From assembly GCF_003254275.1 (NCBI RefSeq), contig NZ_QKZK01000017.1, positions 1 to 64,000 of the forward strand: 64,000 nucleotides of DNA, read 5' to 3'. A program made the translations under genes and the position numbers. Below, piece after piece: positions 8,118 through 16,276 of this stretch (within the stretch, counting starts at the first letter, position 1; each line of letters opens with the position of its first letter). Origin of the DNA: Breznakibacter xylanolyticus. GTDB lineage: Bacteria > Bacteroidota > Bacteroidia > Bacteroidales > Marinilabiliaceae. The notes under the pieces are model-generated. The model was not told the origin of the DNA. It ran no database searches and was given only the letters and a program-made list of their open reading frames with translations.

Positions 8118-8305
8118 TTGGTTCTCAACCGGTATCCGCCGCGCGAGATGAAAAGGGAATCAGGTGTAAGTCCTGAACAGTCCCGCTGCTGTAAGCTCGT
8201 TCAACGTTGCCAACACACTTTGCCACTGCGGCGCCACGTGCGCTGCGGGAAGGCGTTGGGTCAACGGGAGTAAGTCAGAAGACCTGCCAGATCTTTAATC
8301 GTTAA
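8118..8305 (+). ncRNA. Cobalamin riboswitch (AdoCbl type)
   Basis: Conserved blocks appear in order: gaaaagggaatcaggtg near 8150-8166, cagtcccgctgctgtaa near 8178-8194, gccactgcgg near 8222-8231, gcgggaagg near 8245-8253, and the B12 box agtaagtcagaagacctgcc at 8269-8288. This is the standard core of the cobalamin riboswitch. It lies between a consensus promoter and the TonB receptor gene about 130 bases downstream, so corrinoid should repress that gene. The expression platform between the B12 box and the ATG is not obviously a terminator, so control is more likely at translation. Confidence 0.93.
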
Positions 8306-8426
8306 CAAGCTTTCGAGGATAGGGCTGGTAACACCGTGACGAATCTCCATGTGCTTTTGATTTTGGTCGTTGACCCGTTGCTGTTGTTCATCTCCCCTTT
8401 GTCCCTCCGGCAAATGACATTTATTG

Positions 8427-10805
8427 ATGACAATCGGCATGAGGCATCTGACGTTCCTGTTTTATCTACTCCTTATTTTCACCCACGCACGAGCCGTGGC
8501 GCCCGACAACCTGTCACTGCAAGGACGGGTGACCGATACACAGGGCAATGGCGTGCCGCGAGCCGTGGTGAGGGTCGATGGCACTTCGCACGCCGTGGCC
8601 GCTGATGACCTGGGTAACTATCAACTGGCACTGCCGCCAGGGCAATACCTTGTGACCATCTCGTCGCTGGGATATATCGACAGCCACCAAAGAGTAAACA
8701 TCACCACCGCCACCCGCCTCGACCTGGTGTTGGAAACCGCACCAGTGAAATTGCACGGTGTAGAAGTGATGGCCAAAAGCCAAAACCAAACCCTGCGTGA
8801 AACAGCTCTGGCCATCAACGCCCTTGACGTGAAGCCGCAGGTCAACAAAGCCACCGATGCGGCCATGCTCCTGGGACGCACCAGCGGACTCATCCTGCGA
8901 CAAGAGGGTGGCCTGGGCTCCAATGCCGACCTGACCATCAACGGCCTGTCGGGCAACGCGGTGCGCTATTTCATCGATGGCATTCCCATGACCACACTGG
9001 GCAGCGGCATCAACGCGGCCAACCTGCCACTCAACCTCATCGACCGCATAGAAGTGTACAAAGGCGTGGTGCCCGTGCACTTGGGGGGCGATGCCCTGGG
9101 GGGAGCCGTCAACATCGTCACCAACCCCAAAGAGGTCAACTATCTGGATGCCTCCTATGCCTGCGGGTCGTTTAACACCCACCGGGCCGACCTGTCTGCC
9201 CGCTACCACCACCCCAAAACCAAACTGGTAGTCCGCCCCACGCTGGGCTTCAACCATTCGGACAACAACTACACCATGCACAACGTGGAGGTGTGGAACG
9301 CCACCACCAAGGCCTTCGAAAGAACCTCGGCCAGACGGTTTCACGATGCCTACACATCGGCCTTCGGGCGAGTGGAAGTGGGCGTAACCCGCACCCGTTG
9401 GGTCGATGCGCTGCGGGTGGCCGCTTCGGCAGCACAAAGCCACAACGAGATTCAAACCGGCACGGTGCAAAGTGTGGTGTACGGACAGGCGGCCACCCGC
9501 ATGGAGTCGTCCGGCGTGTCAGTCATCTACCATAAAAACGACTTCCTCACGCCCCGCCTCTCCACCAACCTCTCCTATGCCTTTACCTCCGACCACGAGA
9601 CGGTGATTGACACCGTGTACCGCAAGTATCGGTGGGACGGCACCTACACCAACAGTTCGGGCAACGAACGATACGGCCGTGCCCGGTCGATGCGCCGCAT
9701 CCATCGCCCGCAGCACGTGGCCGACCTCGGCCTGACCTACCCCCTGAACGACCACCACAGCCTCACGTTGCACTATTCGCTCAACGCCATTCGCAACCGG
9801 CGCACCGATGACGTGGATCCGGAGTTTGTGCCATCTACCGACCGTTTCGACAAGCACATCACCGGCCTGTCGTACCGCCACATCGGGCGCAACCGCAAGA
9901 TGGAACAGATGCTGTTTGTGAAAAACTATACCAGCCGTCTTGAGGTGCAACAACAAGACTTGTACTGGATCACAGGTGCCAAAGAGATGGGCGGCCATAC
10001 CCTAACCACACATTGGGGCGGCGGTCTGGCGCTACGCTACGCCGTGGCCGATGCCCTGGCGCTGAAGGCGTCGTTTGAACGTGCGGTGCGCCTGCCCCTG
10101 GCTCGCGAGATGCTGGGCGATGGCATCAACACCTACCCCAACTTGCAACTGACGCCCGAACAGAGTTTCAACGCCAATCTGGGCTTGCAGGGCACCCTCC
10201 GGACACTGCCCGGCCATCGCCTTGAGTACGAAACCAACGGATTCGTTCGCAAAGTGGACGACTACATCCGCATGAAGATTACCGAAGCTGAAGGCATGAG
10301 CCAATATCAAAACGTGGACAACGTGCTGGTCACGGGCATCGACGGTGAGTTGCGCTATGTTGCCGGACGCACCTTCGACTTGGCGGCCAACGCCTGCTAT
10401 CTGTACGAGGTGAATAAAACCCGCACCCAGGACAACGGCAAACCCGAAGTCACCTACAAAAACCGCATGCCCAACCGCCCCTGGCTGTATGCCAACGGGA
10501 TGGCCAACCTGCACTTATACAACCCGCTGAAGACATCTAACACCCGCCTGACCCTCTCGTACGACCTGCGTTATGTGCACTGGTTTTACCTCACCTGGGA
10601 GGGGTATGGCGTTCTCAAAAGCAAATCAATCATCCCCACACAGTGGGTCAGCAATGCCGCCCTCACCTTCTCGCTGCACAATGGCCGATACAACCTCTCA
10701 TTCAATGTCAACAACCTGCTCGACCGCACGGTGTACGACAACTTCATGCTGCAGAAGCCCGGCCGTCACTGCATGGTGAAGCTGAGGGTGTATGTGGGGA
10801 GTTGA
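8427..10805 (+). CDS. TonB-dependent outer-membrane receptor, probable corrinoid (B12) importer
   Basis: The protein (about 790 residues) has a signal peptide (MRHLTFLFYLLLIFTHARA), an N-terminal carboxypeptidase-regulatory-like beta domain (about residues 28-110, LQGRVTDTQGNGVPRAVV), a plug domain with the phrase LGGDALGGAVNIVTN near residue 220, and a 22-strand beta-barrel ending in LRVYVGS. ATGs exist at 8427 and 8439; the second lies directly before the signal peptide and may be the true start. The upstream cobalamin riboswitch makes a vitamin B12 or other corrinoid the most likely substrate. The lipoprotein gene 400 bases downstream is a likely surface partner. No BtuCDF inner-membrane transporter genes are nearby. 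Confidence 0.9.
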   Translation: MTIGMRHLTFLFYLLLIFTHARAVAPDNLSLQGRVTDTQGNGVPRAVVRVDGTSHAVAADDLGNYQLALPPGQYLVTISSLGYIDSHQRVNITTATRLDLVLETAPVKLHGVEVMAKSQNQTLRETALAINALDVKPQVNKATDAAMLLGRTSGLILRQEGGLGSNADLTINGLSGNAVRYFIDGIPMTTLGSGINAANLPLNLIDRIEVYKGVVPVHLGGDALGGAVNIVTNPKEVNYLDASYACGSFNTHRADLSARYHHPKTKLVVRPTLGFNHSDNNYTMHNVEVWNATTKAFERTSARRFHDAYTSAFGRVEVGVTRTRWVDALRVAASAAQSHNEIQTGTVQSVVYGQAATRMESSGVSVIYHKNDFLTPRLSTNLSYAFTSDHETVIDTVYRKYRWDGTYTNSSGNERYGRARSMRRIHRPQHVADLGLTYPLNDHHSLTLHYSLNAIRNRRTDDVDPEFVPSTDRFDKHITGLSYRHIGRNRKMEQMLFVKNYTSRLEVQQQDLYWITGAKEMGGHTLTTHWGGGLALRYAVADALALKASFERAVRLPLAREMLGDGINTYPNLQLTPEQSFNANLGLQGTLRTLPGHRLEYETNGFVRKVDDYIRMKITEAEGMSQYQNVDNVLVTGIDGELRYVAGRTFDLAANACYLYEVNKTRTQDNGKPEVTYKNRMPNRPWLYANGMANLHLYNPLKTSNTRLTLSYDLRYVHWFYLTWEGYGVLKSKSIIPTQWVSNAALTFSLHNGRYNLSFNVNNLLDRTVYDNFMLQKPGRHCMVKLRVYVGS

Positions 10806-10814
10806 AAGAAGAGT

Positions 10815-10856
10815 GGCAGAGTGACAAAGCAAGAGAGTGCAAGAGAGCAAGAGAGA
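10815..10856. repeat. Low-complexity repeat D (copy 2)
   Basis: gagagtgcaagagagcaag-type iterations directly after the TonB receptor stop, in inverted orientation to the copy at 7960-8075. Confidence 0.5.
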
Positions 10857-10880
10857 ACGAACTCACAATTGATGAAATGG

Positions 10881-10912
10881 CTCAAAGTCCCCTTTGGGAG
10901 ATATAGGGCCTA
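10881..10912. repeat. Intergenic repeat G (copy 2, inverted)
   Basis: ctcaaagtcccctttgggag followed by atatagggcc is the inverse counterpart of the stretch at 7848-7890. Confidence 0.5.
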
Positions 10913-10951
10913 TACATAAAAACCAGATGAAATGCATCATATGTAAAGACC

Positions 10952-11007
10952 CGACACACAGGAGCATGCTTGAAATCATGCATTGTCTTGCGTCTTGATA
11001 CTTGACT
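10952..11007. repeat. Intergenic repeat E (copy 1)
   Basis: cgacacacaggagcatg, an internal variable stretch, then gtcttgcgtcttga closely match 57400-57451. A following block, cttgatactcatatcttaat at 11177-11196, matches the block just before the ATG of the ABC exporter. Confidence 0.6.
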
Positions 11008-11172
11008 CAATGTCGTTTAATTAAGAGAAAAAGATATCAGACAAAGAGACAGATGATGAGATGAAGACAGATGTTTAGATCCATTCTTTTCGTCTCTTCA
11101 GTCTAATCTATCTGTCTTTAGTCTAAACATCTTCTTGTCTCTTTTGAGAATCGCACTAGCTTAACGACATTA
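11008..11172. repeat. MITE-like element, copy A3
   Basis: It starts caatgtcgtttaattaag (11008-11025) and ends ctagcttaacgacatta (11156-11172), an inverted terminal repeat shared with copies A1 and A2. The interior (gacagatgatgagatgaaga, then tttagat) is homologous to A1. No coding capacity. It separates the TonB receptor from its probable lipoprotein partner. Confidence 0.7.
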
Positions 11173-11209
11173 ATACTTGATACTCATATCTTAATACAAT
11201 AATAAACAG

Positions 11210-12463
11210 ATGAAAAAACCAATCAACTACGTGTGGGCACTGCTGTTTGCCCTGATGTGTGTGCCCTTTACGGCATGCGAAGACAACAACGATGCTGCTG
11301 CAGAGGCTGACCCGCTGGAAACGGCTCACTTCGACATTTGGGTCACCATTGGGAGCACTTCGGGCATGGGTAAAGTCACCACCCAACTGGTGCAGGGCGT
11401 CAAGTCGCTCGACGAACAAACGTCCATCGACTTCGAGGGCAAAGGTGCCGATGTGTCGGCCAAGCTCAACCCCGAAACCATTGTAAAGGGGCAATACTAT
11501 TATCAAATCCCCAAGGAGAAGGATCGCTTTGGCAAATACCGCATCAAGGACAACCAAATTGAGGTGGTGAAGGAATTCGCCTTTGAGCAAAACACCCTCA
11601 AGGATCGGCGCTTCACCCATGCCTGGATCAACGACACCACGCTGGTGCTGCTGGGCTCCAATGGTCCGTCGGACAAGATACTGTGGATAAAGGTCAATGC
11701 CCATCAGATGACCATCGTGGCCGAGGGTGAACTGGCCTTGCCCGCATTGCCCGCCGGTGGTGCCTTTAACCTGGCAGGCATTGCCGCCTATCGACAGGCC
11801 GACCACACTCTGATGTACTCATATGCCAACAGCAAAGACAAAACCCGGTTTTACATGGCCTTTGTGAAGCCCGACAACATGAGCGTCGAAAAGGTGGTTG
11901 AAGAATCGCGGGCGCAGTTCATGGCCGGCACTGCTTATGGCGAGCTAATGCAAAGCAAGTCGTTTTTTGATGCCGATGGCAACTACTACCTGGCATGCAA
12001 CAGCATTCTGCCCAATGCCACCAAAGACACTCAGCAATACGGCACGCTATTGCGCATCAACAAAGGCGAAAAAGCTTTTGACGCCACCTATGTCGGCTTT
12101 CAGAAACATGCCGCCTCGCATGGCAAAATTGTTACAGCACAATACCTGACCCGGGGCAAAGCGTTGCTGTATGTGCAAGATCCCATCTACACCGGGGCAG
12201 CAGGCTGGGGCAGCGACTTTAACTGCTACTACGCCATCCTTGACCTCACCACCGATGCTCTCACCATTCCTGACCTTCCCTTTAGTGAAGGTACCTTTTC
12301 GCAACGCTCGGTGATACTGGGCAAGAAGGCTTACATTGGCGTCAACCCCAAAGAATCGGCTTCGACCGTTCACATCTACGACATCGCCTCGGGCACTCTC
12401 ACCAAAGGGATAACCATTGCCGAAGGATACGCCTTCGACAGGATTGTGGATTTGCAGGACTAA
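11210..12463 (+). CDS. DUF4374-type lipoprotein, predicted beta-propeller partner of the TonB receptor
   Basis: This 417-residue protein has a lipobox (PFTAC, Cys23) and an all-beta body with repeated WVTIG/LVLLGSNG-type strands, matching the DUF4374 lipoproteins that accompany TonB receptors for iron complexes or cobalamin in Bacteroidota. Family members are probably surface-exposed propellers that pass ligand to the receptor. Because the upstream receptor is under a cobalamin riboswitch, a corrinoid-binding role like that of BtuG is plausible, but this is inferred from context. It is 404 bases from the receptor stop with a MITE-like element between, so it may depend on its own promoter. Confidence 0.75.
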   Translation: MKKPINYVWALLFALMCVPFTACEDNNDAAAEADPLETAHFDIWVTIGSTSGMGKVTTQLVQGVKSLDEQTSIDFEGKGADVSAKLNPETIVKGQYYYQIPKEKDRFGKYRIKDNQIEVVKEFAFEQNTLKDRRFTHAWINDTTLVLLGSNGPSDKILWIKVNAHQMTIVAEGELALPALPAGGAFNLAGIAAYRQADHTLMYSYANSKDKTRFYMAFVKPDNMSVEKVVEESRAQFMAGTAYGELMQSKSFFDADGNYYLACNSILPNATKDTQQYGTLLRINKGEKAFDATYVGFQKHAASHGKIVTAQYLTRGKALLYVQDPIYTGAAGWGSDFNCYYAILDLTTDALTIPDLPFSEGTFSQRSVILGKKAYIGVNPKESASTVHIYDIASGTLTKGITIAEGYAFDRIVDLQD

Positions 12464-12499
12464 ATTGAGAAAGTGTATTGTAAGAAAATATAGAGGTTT

Positions 12500-12604
12500 C
12501 AATGAACACAGAGTAGGAGTAAATGCTGAGGCTAAGACGCTGAATTAATTTATAACGTCTAACATTTAAATATAAATGCAGATAACTCAATAGAGTTATA
12601 TAAC
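12500..12604. repeat. Composite intergenic repeat (copy 1), CACAGAG plus hairpin F
   Basis: Reading right: caatgaacacagagta, then gctaagacgctgaattaatt, ataacgtc, and the hairpin gcagataactcaatagagtt. The reverse complement of 19178-19282 shows the same blocks in the same order and spacing, so these are two copies of one element of about 105 bases. Confidence 0.65.
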
Positions 12605-12685
12605 AGGCAAGGAGACTCTTACACTCCACCATTCTGCACCCCTACACTCTGCAGCACTCCCCTTTTCCCCTCTCTCAAATGTAAA

Positions 12686-12722
12686 AACCTCCCGCACCAA
12701 TTGTGCCCGGGAGGTTTTTTTT
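12686..12722. terminator. Bidirectional rho-independent terminator
   Basis: aacctccc-gcac pairs with gtgc-gggaggtt, with T-runs on both strands. It lies between the convergent DUF4374 and DUF4469 genes and can serve both. Confidence 0.8.
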
Positions 12723-12750
12723 GTATTGACGTAAGTGACGTATTAGCAAC

Positions 12751-12905
12751 TCCGATGGTGCATCGGACTATGCTCCGATGGTGCATCGGACTATGCTCCG
12801 ATGGTGCATCGGATTAGGCTCCGATGGTGCATCGGATTAGGCTCCGATGATGCGTCGGATTAGGCTCCGATGGTGCGTCGGATTAGGCTCCGATGGTGTA
12901 TCGGA
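12751..12905. repeat. Tandem array of seven hairpin units (23-base period)
   Basis: Six full units and one partial unit of 23 bases, each containing the perfect or wobble-paired hairpin tccgatg-gtg-catcgga followed by ctatgc or ttaggc. Units 5, 6 and 7 carry single substitutions in the stem that keep G-T pairing. The last unit ends five bases before the stop of the DUF4469 gene, so the array is in the 3' untranslated part of that minus-strand transcript. Confidence 0.9.
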
Positions 12906-12909
12906 AGTT

Positions 12910-13644
12910 TTATTGCACCGTAAGAATCCTGTCGAACACAGTTGTGCGTGGTTCTCTCAGAAGCTCTTTGCCCACGGAATATTGGCTACCCACCTCAAGG
13001 GTGTATTGGCCTGGCTCCAATGGGGGAACCACAATCACCAGCTCTGAAGGTTTGTTGTCCACCACATCCGAAGCATCCACAGCAATGGCATCACCGGTCA
13101 TTTGATTCACAAAACGAATACCCACCAGTGGATGCTCACCCGCCACCTTGAGCTTGTTGCCCCGGATGCGGAGATTGCGATTGGGAGTCACCCGATCGTT
13201 GACCGAGCCTGACTTCACATCAAGAATCTCGGTGATGATGATGCCGGTATCGGCCACCCCCATGATTTTCACATCCACATCACCCAATTCTTTGCGCAAT
13301 AGGTCACCCTGATTGAATTGGAAAAGCACTGAATGTTTGGCCGGATTAAAAGTTTCCTTGGCACTGTCGAACACCCCCTTGATGTGCGCTGAGGCAGTAA
13401 AATAGCCGGTATTGACCGAAAAACCGTCCGACAATTGGTAAGCCATCTCCTTCAAAAAGAGATTCACGTTATGCATCATGGCATCAGACGTGGTTGGGGC
13501 TCCGCCACGAGTGACTGCCGCTTGGCAAATGTCTGCCACATTCAGTGTTTTCTCCGATAAAACCCGTGCCATGTAATCGTTGGGACTATCGGTTAGCATA
13601 TTCAAATAAAGATTTGCTTTAATGCTGTGCTTTGCATTATTCAT
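12910..13644 (-). CDS. HU-like DNA-binding protein with DUF4469 domain
   Basis: The protein (244 residues) has the two-part architecture of the Bacteroidota DUF4469 family. The N-terminal part (about 1-125) resembles an IHF/HU-like fold with the phrases TRGGAPTTSDAMM and MAYQLSDGFSVNTGYF. The C-terminal Ig-like domain (about 135-244) contains GIIITEILDVKSG and LVIVVPPLEPGQYTLEVGSQY. Family members are thought to bind DNA, but the role is not established. The start is the ATG at 13644. Downstream lies the seven-hairpin array and then a bidirectional terminator. It is alone in its transcription unit. Confidence 0.85.
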   Translation of the reverse strand: MNNAKHSIKANLYLNMLTDSPNDYMARVLSEKTLNVADICQAAVTRGGAPTTSDAMMHNVNLFLKEMAYQLSDGFSVNTGYFTASAHIKGVFDSAKETFNPAKHSVLFQFNQGDLLRKELGDVDVKIMGVADTGIIITEILDVKSGSVNDRVTPNRNLRIRGNKLKVAGEHPLVGIRFVNQMTGDAIAVDASDVVDNKPSELVIVVPPLEPGQYTLEVGSQYSVGKELLREPRTTVFDRILTVQ

Positions 13645-13786
13645 ATTGATAAGGTTTTAAAATTAAACATCGGTTAAGATAATAAATTATTAAAACCATC
13701 AATACCTTCACCATCAAAGAATCCATCACAATCAAATGACCATCAAGACCAATACATCAATATCACATGAACAGATGAAAAACAAA

Positions 13787-13883
13787 AAAACTCTGTGCCC
13801 CTCAGTGTCTCCTCAGTGGTTCTCGGTGTCACACAGGATGACGCAGAGATGCACGGAGGTTGCACAGAGATTCACAGAGTTTT
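13787..13883. repeat. CACAGAG-type inverted repeat
   Basis: aaactctgtg at the left and cacagagttt at the right are inverted; between them are further cctcagtg and gcagagatgcacgg phrases. It fills most of the gap between the nitronate monooxygenase and the DUF4469 gene. Confidence 0.5.
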
Positions 13884-13899
13884 ATGACAGGGACAGTGT

Positions 13900-15003
13900 T
13901 TAAACCAAGGCAGGGGCTTGCGTTGCCTCGAGCTCGTATTCGGCGACCAGTTGCGCCATCACGTCGGCCACGGATTCTATTTGGGTGGCGCGCCAGGCGT
14001 TGGTGCCGGCAAAGGCAAAGCCCTCGTCCATTTTGCCCTGCGAGGCGTTGTACAACACCTGGGCGATGCAAAAGGGGGCTTCTTTAAAGTTACAGGTGCT
14101 CAGGCAGTGCCAGGCGCACTTAAAGGGCTTGGTTTCGCCGCGCTGAATTTGCTCCACAAAGGCACTCTTGACCACACGGCCGGGCAACCCCACGGGGCTG
14201 TCGATGATGTCGATGCCCGAGGCGTCGGCACAGGTGAGGTAGCTTTGTTTAAAGGCCAGGTCGGCATCGCACTCGTGGGTGGTGACGAACCGGGTGCCCA
14301 GCTTCACGGCTTTAGCACCGGCTTGCATGATGTGGTACATGTCGTGCCCGGTGTAGATGCCGCCGCCGGCGATGACGGGTATTTCACGCCCAAACTGCTC
14401 CTCGAAGGGACGCAGGGCGCTCACGGTGTCGCGTACCAGCTGATGCAAGGGCACGGGTTCCTGCGAGAGTTCGCTCTTTTTAAACCCCAGGTGACCACCT
14501 GCCAGAGGGCCTTCGACCACCACGGCGTCGGGGATGCGCTGGTATTTAGATGCCCACGATTGAAAGATGAGTTTGGCCGCCTTGCCCGACGACACCTTCA
14601 CCACCAGCTTGGTACGAAAATCGGTCAAACCCGCTTCGGCCAGCATGGCGGGAATCTTCAGGGGCAAGCCCGCCCCCATCACCACCAGGTCGGCATCTTC
14701 CTCAATGGTGGTGCGGATGAGCGCCTCGTGATCGGTAAGCGCCATCATCACGTTCACCCCAATGGCGCCGTTGGTGAGGCTTTTGGCTCTGCGTATTTGC
14801 TGTTGCAAGGCGCGGATATTGGCTCCTTTAAAATTTTTCATGTAATCGGGTTGACCCATGCCAATGCCGGCGGCCGAAATCATGCCAATGCCGCCTGCGT
14901 TGGCCACCGCCGAGGCCAGCCCCGACAACGAAATGGCAATGCCCATGCCCCCTTGTACAATGGGTTGCTTCACGATGAGATCCCCAATCTTCAATGCTTC
15001 CAT
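13900..15003 (-). CDS. Nitronate monooxygenase (2-nitropropane dioxygenase family)
   Basis: This 367-residue flavoprotein (FMN, TIM barrel) would oxidise nitronates in the cytoplasm. Visible family features are the N-terminal QGGMGIAISLSGLA phosphate-site loop, VVEGPLAGGH near residue 175 with the catalytic-type His, and the FMN phosphate motif IPVIAGGGIYTG with AGAKAVKLGTRFV near residues 235-275. A Cys-rich part (CAWHCLSTCNFKEAPFC) near residue 310 is seen in the subgroup that some annotations link to enoyl-ACP reductase FabK, so the true substrate is uncertain. The ATG at 15003 begins the conserved MEALKIGDL; the longer frame to 15054 adds an unconserved stretch. It appears monocistronic. 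Confidence 0.85.
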   Translation of the reverse strand: MEALKIGDLIVKQPIVQGGMGIAISLSGLASAVANAGGIGMISAAGIGMGQPDYMKNFKGANIRALQQQIRRAKSLTNGAIGVNVMMALTDHEALIRTTIEEDADLVVMGAGLPLKIPAMLAEAGLTDFRTKLVVKVSSGKAAKLIFQSWASKYQRIPDAVVVEGPLAGGHLGFKKSELSQEPVPLHQLVRDTVSALRPFEEQFGREIPVIAGGGIYTGHDMYHIMQAGAKAVKLGTRFVTTHECDADLAFKQSYLTCADASGIDIIDSPVGLPGRVVKSAFVEQIQRGETKPFKCAWHCLSTCNFKEAPFCIAQVLYNASQGKMDEGFAFAGTNAWRATQIESVADVMAQLVAEYELEATQAPALV

Positions 15004-15154
15004 AATTGTGTTGAATGAATTTTGGGGCAAAGCTACCTCTGGGCACCACCGCATAAAAATAATAGGGTCAAACGCCCGTCATTAGGTGCCAATGCACGGT
15101 TTAGGGACGAAAACAACAGCTTTAGGGGCGGATGTCAGCCCCGGGGTGGAGGCC

Positions 15155-16000
15155 TTAAATCAACTCGCGCAGCTTATCGACCATATTTTTGGACACGGGC
15201 ACGGGAAACGACAGCATCTCGCAAAAAACTTTATACCCCAACGAATTTCCCTCAATGCGGTCGATGAAACGCACGTTGACAATGTATGACCGATGGCATT
15301 TGTAGATGGTTTTAAACTCCTTCACCACCATTTCGGCCAGCGTCATGCTGCAGCGCACCATTTGGTTTTTGAGGGTCGATCCATCCATCCAAAACACCTC
15401 AATGTAATTGTTGGCCGACCGAATGAGCACCAACGTACTCACCCGAATGGAGAGGCTGTCCTTTTGATAATCGCTTTTAAAGTGAATCATGGGATCGGTG
15501 CTCTGCTTGTTATCCCTGAGTTTTTTGTTGAACTCGTCGGCCATCTTCAGGTGGGTGCGCAACATTTTTTGATGGTTAAAGATGATGAGCACCGTGAGCG
15601 GGATGGCCGCCATGAGCACCAGCTTGATGACGGTGTAAAAATCGAACCCCATCACCCCCAGCCAGCGGGTATAAAAAAAATAACCCATCAGGATGGTGAA
15701 GAGAATCCACAGGTCGTAAAATATCTCCCGTTGAATGTTCCACTTCGACGAGGCAAACAACTTGGGCAGCAAACTGGGGATGTACAATAAGTTCAACACC
15801 AGGGTGAAAAACGTGATCACGGCAAACCCTACCATCAAGTAATAGCGCTCGCGCACGCTCAGCAACCCAATGTCGAAAGGCTGAAAAAGCCACATAAACA
15901 AAAACACACCAATGGTGATGAAAAAAATCAGCCGGGTGTTGAATTTCAAGTCATCGTTAAAGGGGTAGGACTTTTTGAAAATGTTCAATGGCATGGTCAT
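15155..16000 (-). CDS. Membrane-anchored LytTR-family transcription regulator
   Basis: From the ATG at 16000 the protein (281 residues) has four hydrophobic segments (about residues 25-45, 55-75, 90-110, 125-145), a short linker and a C-terminal LytTR DNA-binding domain (about 180-281) with VLIRSANNYIEVFW and IYKCHRSYIVNVRFI. There is no receiver domain, so the membrane part probably senses the signal or anchors the regulator. A TACTTTCG sequence at 16019-16026 (minus strand), one base off TAnnTTTG, supports this start over the long upstream extension. Target genes are unknown; it diverges from the BNR_4 gene. Confidence 0.85.
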   Translation of the reverse strand: MTMPLNIFKKSYPFNDDLKFNTRLIFFITIGVFLFMWLFQPFDIGLLSVRERYYLMVGFAVITFFTLVLNLLYIPSLLPKLFASSKWNIQREIFYDLWILFTILMGYFFYTRWLGVMGFDFYTVIKLVLMAAIPLTVLIIFNHQKMLRTHLKMADEFNKKLRDNKQSTDPMIHFKSDYQKDSLSIRVSTLVLIRSANNYIEVFWMDGSTLKNQMVRCSMTLAEMVVKEFKTIYKCHRSYIVNVRFIDRIEGNSLGYKVFCEMLSFPVPVSKNMVDKLRELI

Positions 16001-16227
16001 GGGCGTAAAGAAATTCGGCGAAAGTATGAAAAACAATCCGATGGGCAATACACAAAGGCATGGCCAGGTACGCCCCCTCCCCCAACGACTTCCGTCCCCC
16101 GGGCAAGCACCATGCCCTACCACCGGTCAACACCCCATGCGCCCCATCGGTGCATGACGATTGTCCCGTCCTCCGAGGAAAATTCGTCTAAACACCTACC
16201 ACCCCCTACCAGCCACCGGGTTTTTTA

Positions 16228-16235
16228 TATTTTTG
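16228..16235 (+). promoter_or_regulatory. -7 promoter element of the BNR_4-GH88-GH2 locus
   Basis: TATTTTTG matches TAnnTTTG exactly and lies 41 bases before the ATG at 16277. No clear -33 element is seen. Confidence 0.55.
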
Positions 16236-16276
16236 TAACAAACACACATTTTTTAACCACACACATCCATTTTCCA

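Noticed and set aside
7960-8273. Small plus-strand reading frames before the TonB receptor
   Set aside because: They lie in low-complexity repeat and in the riboswitch and lack protein-like composition.
8514-9470. Minus-strand reading frame of 318 codons
   Set aside because: Antisense to the TonB receptor; low-complexity Gly/His/Val composition and no domain.
12751-12905. Possible CRISPR array
   Set aside because: The repeats are contiguous with no unique spacers, and no cas genes are present; it is a tandem hairpin repeat.
13918-15018. Long plus-strand reading frame of 366 codons
   Set aside because: It is antisense to the nitronate monooxygenase gene, whose family motifs are unmistakable; the antisense product is rich in His/Gly and has no recognisable domains.
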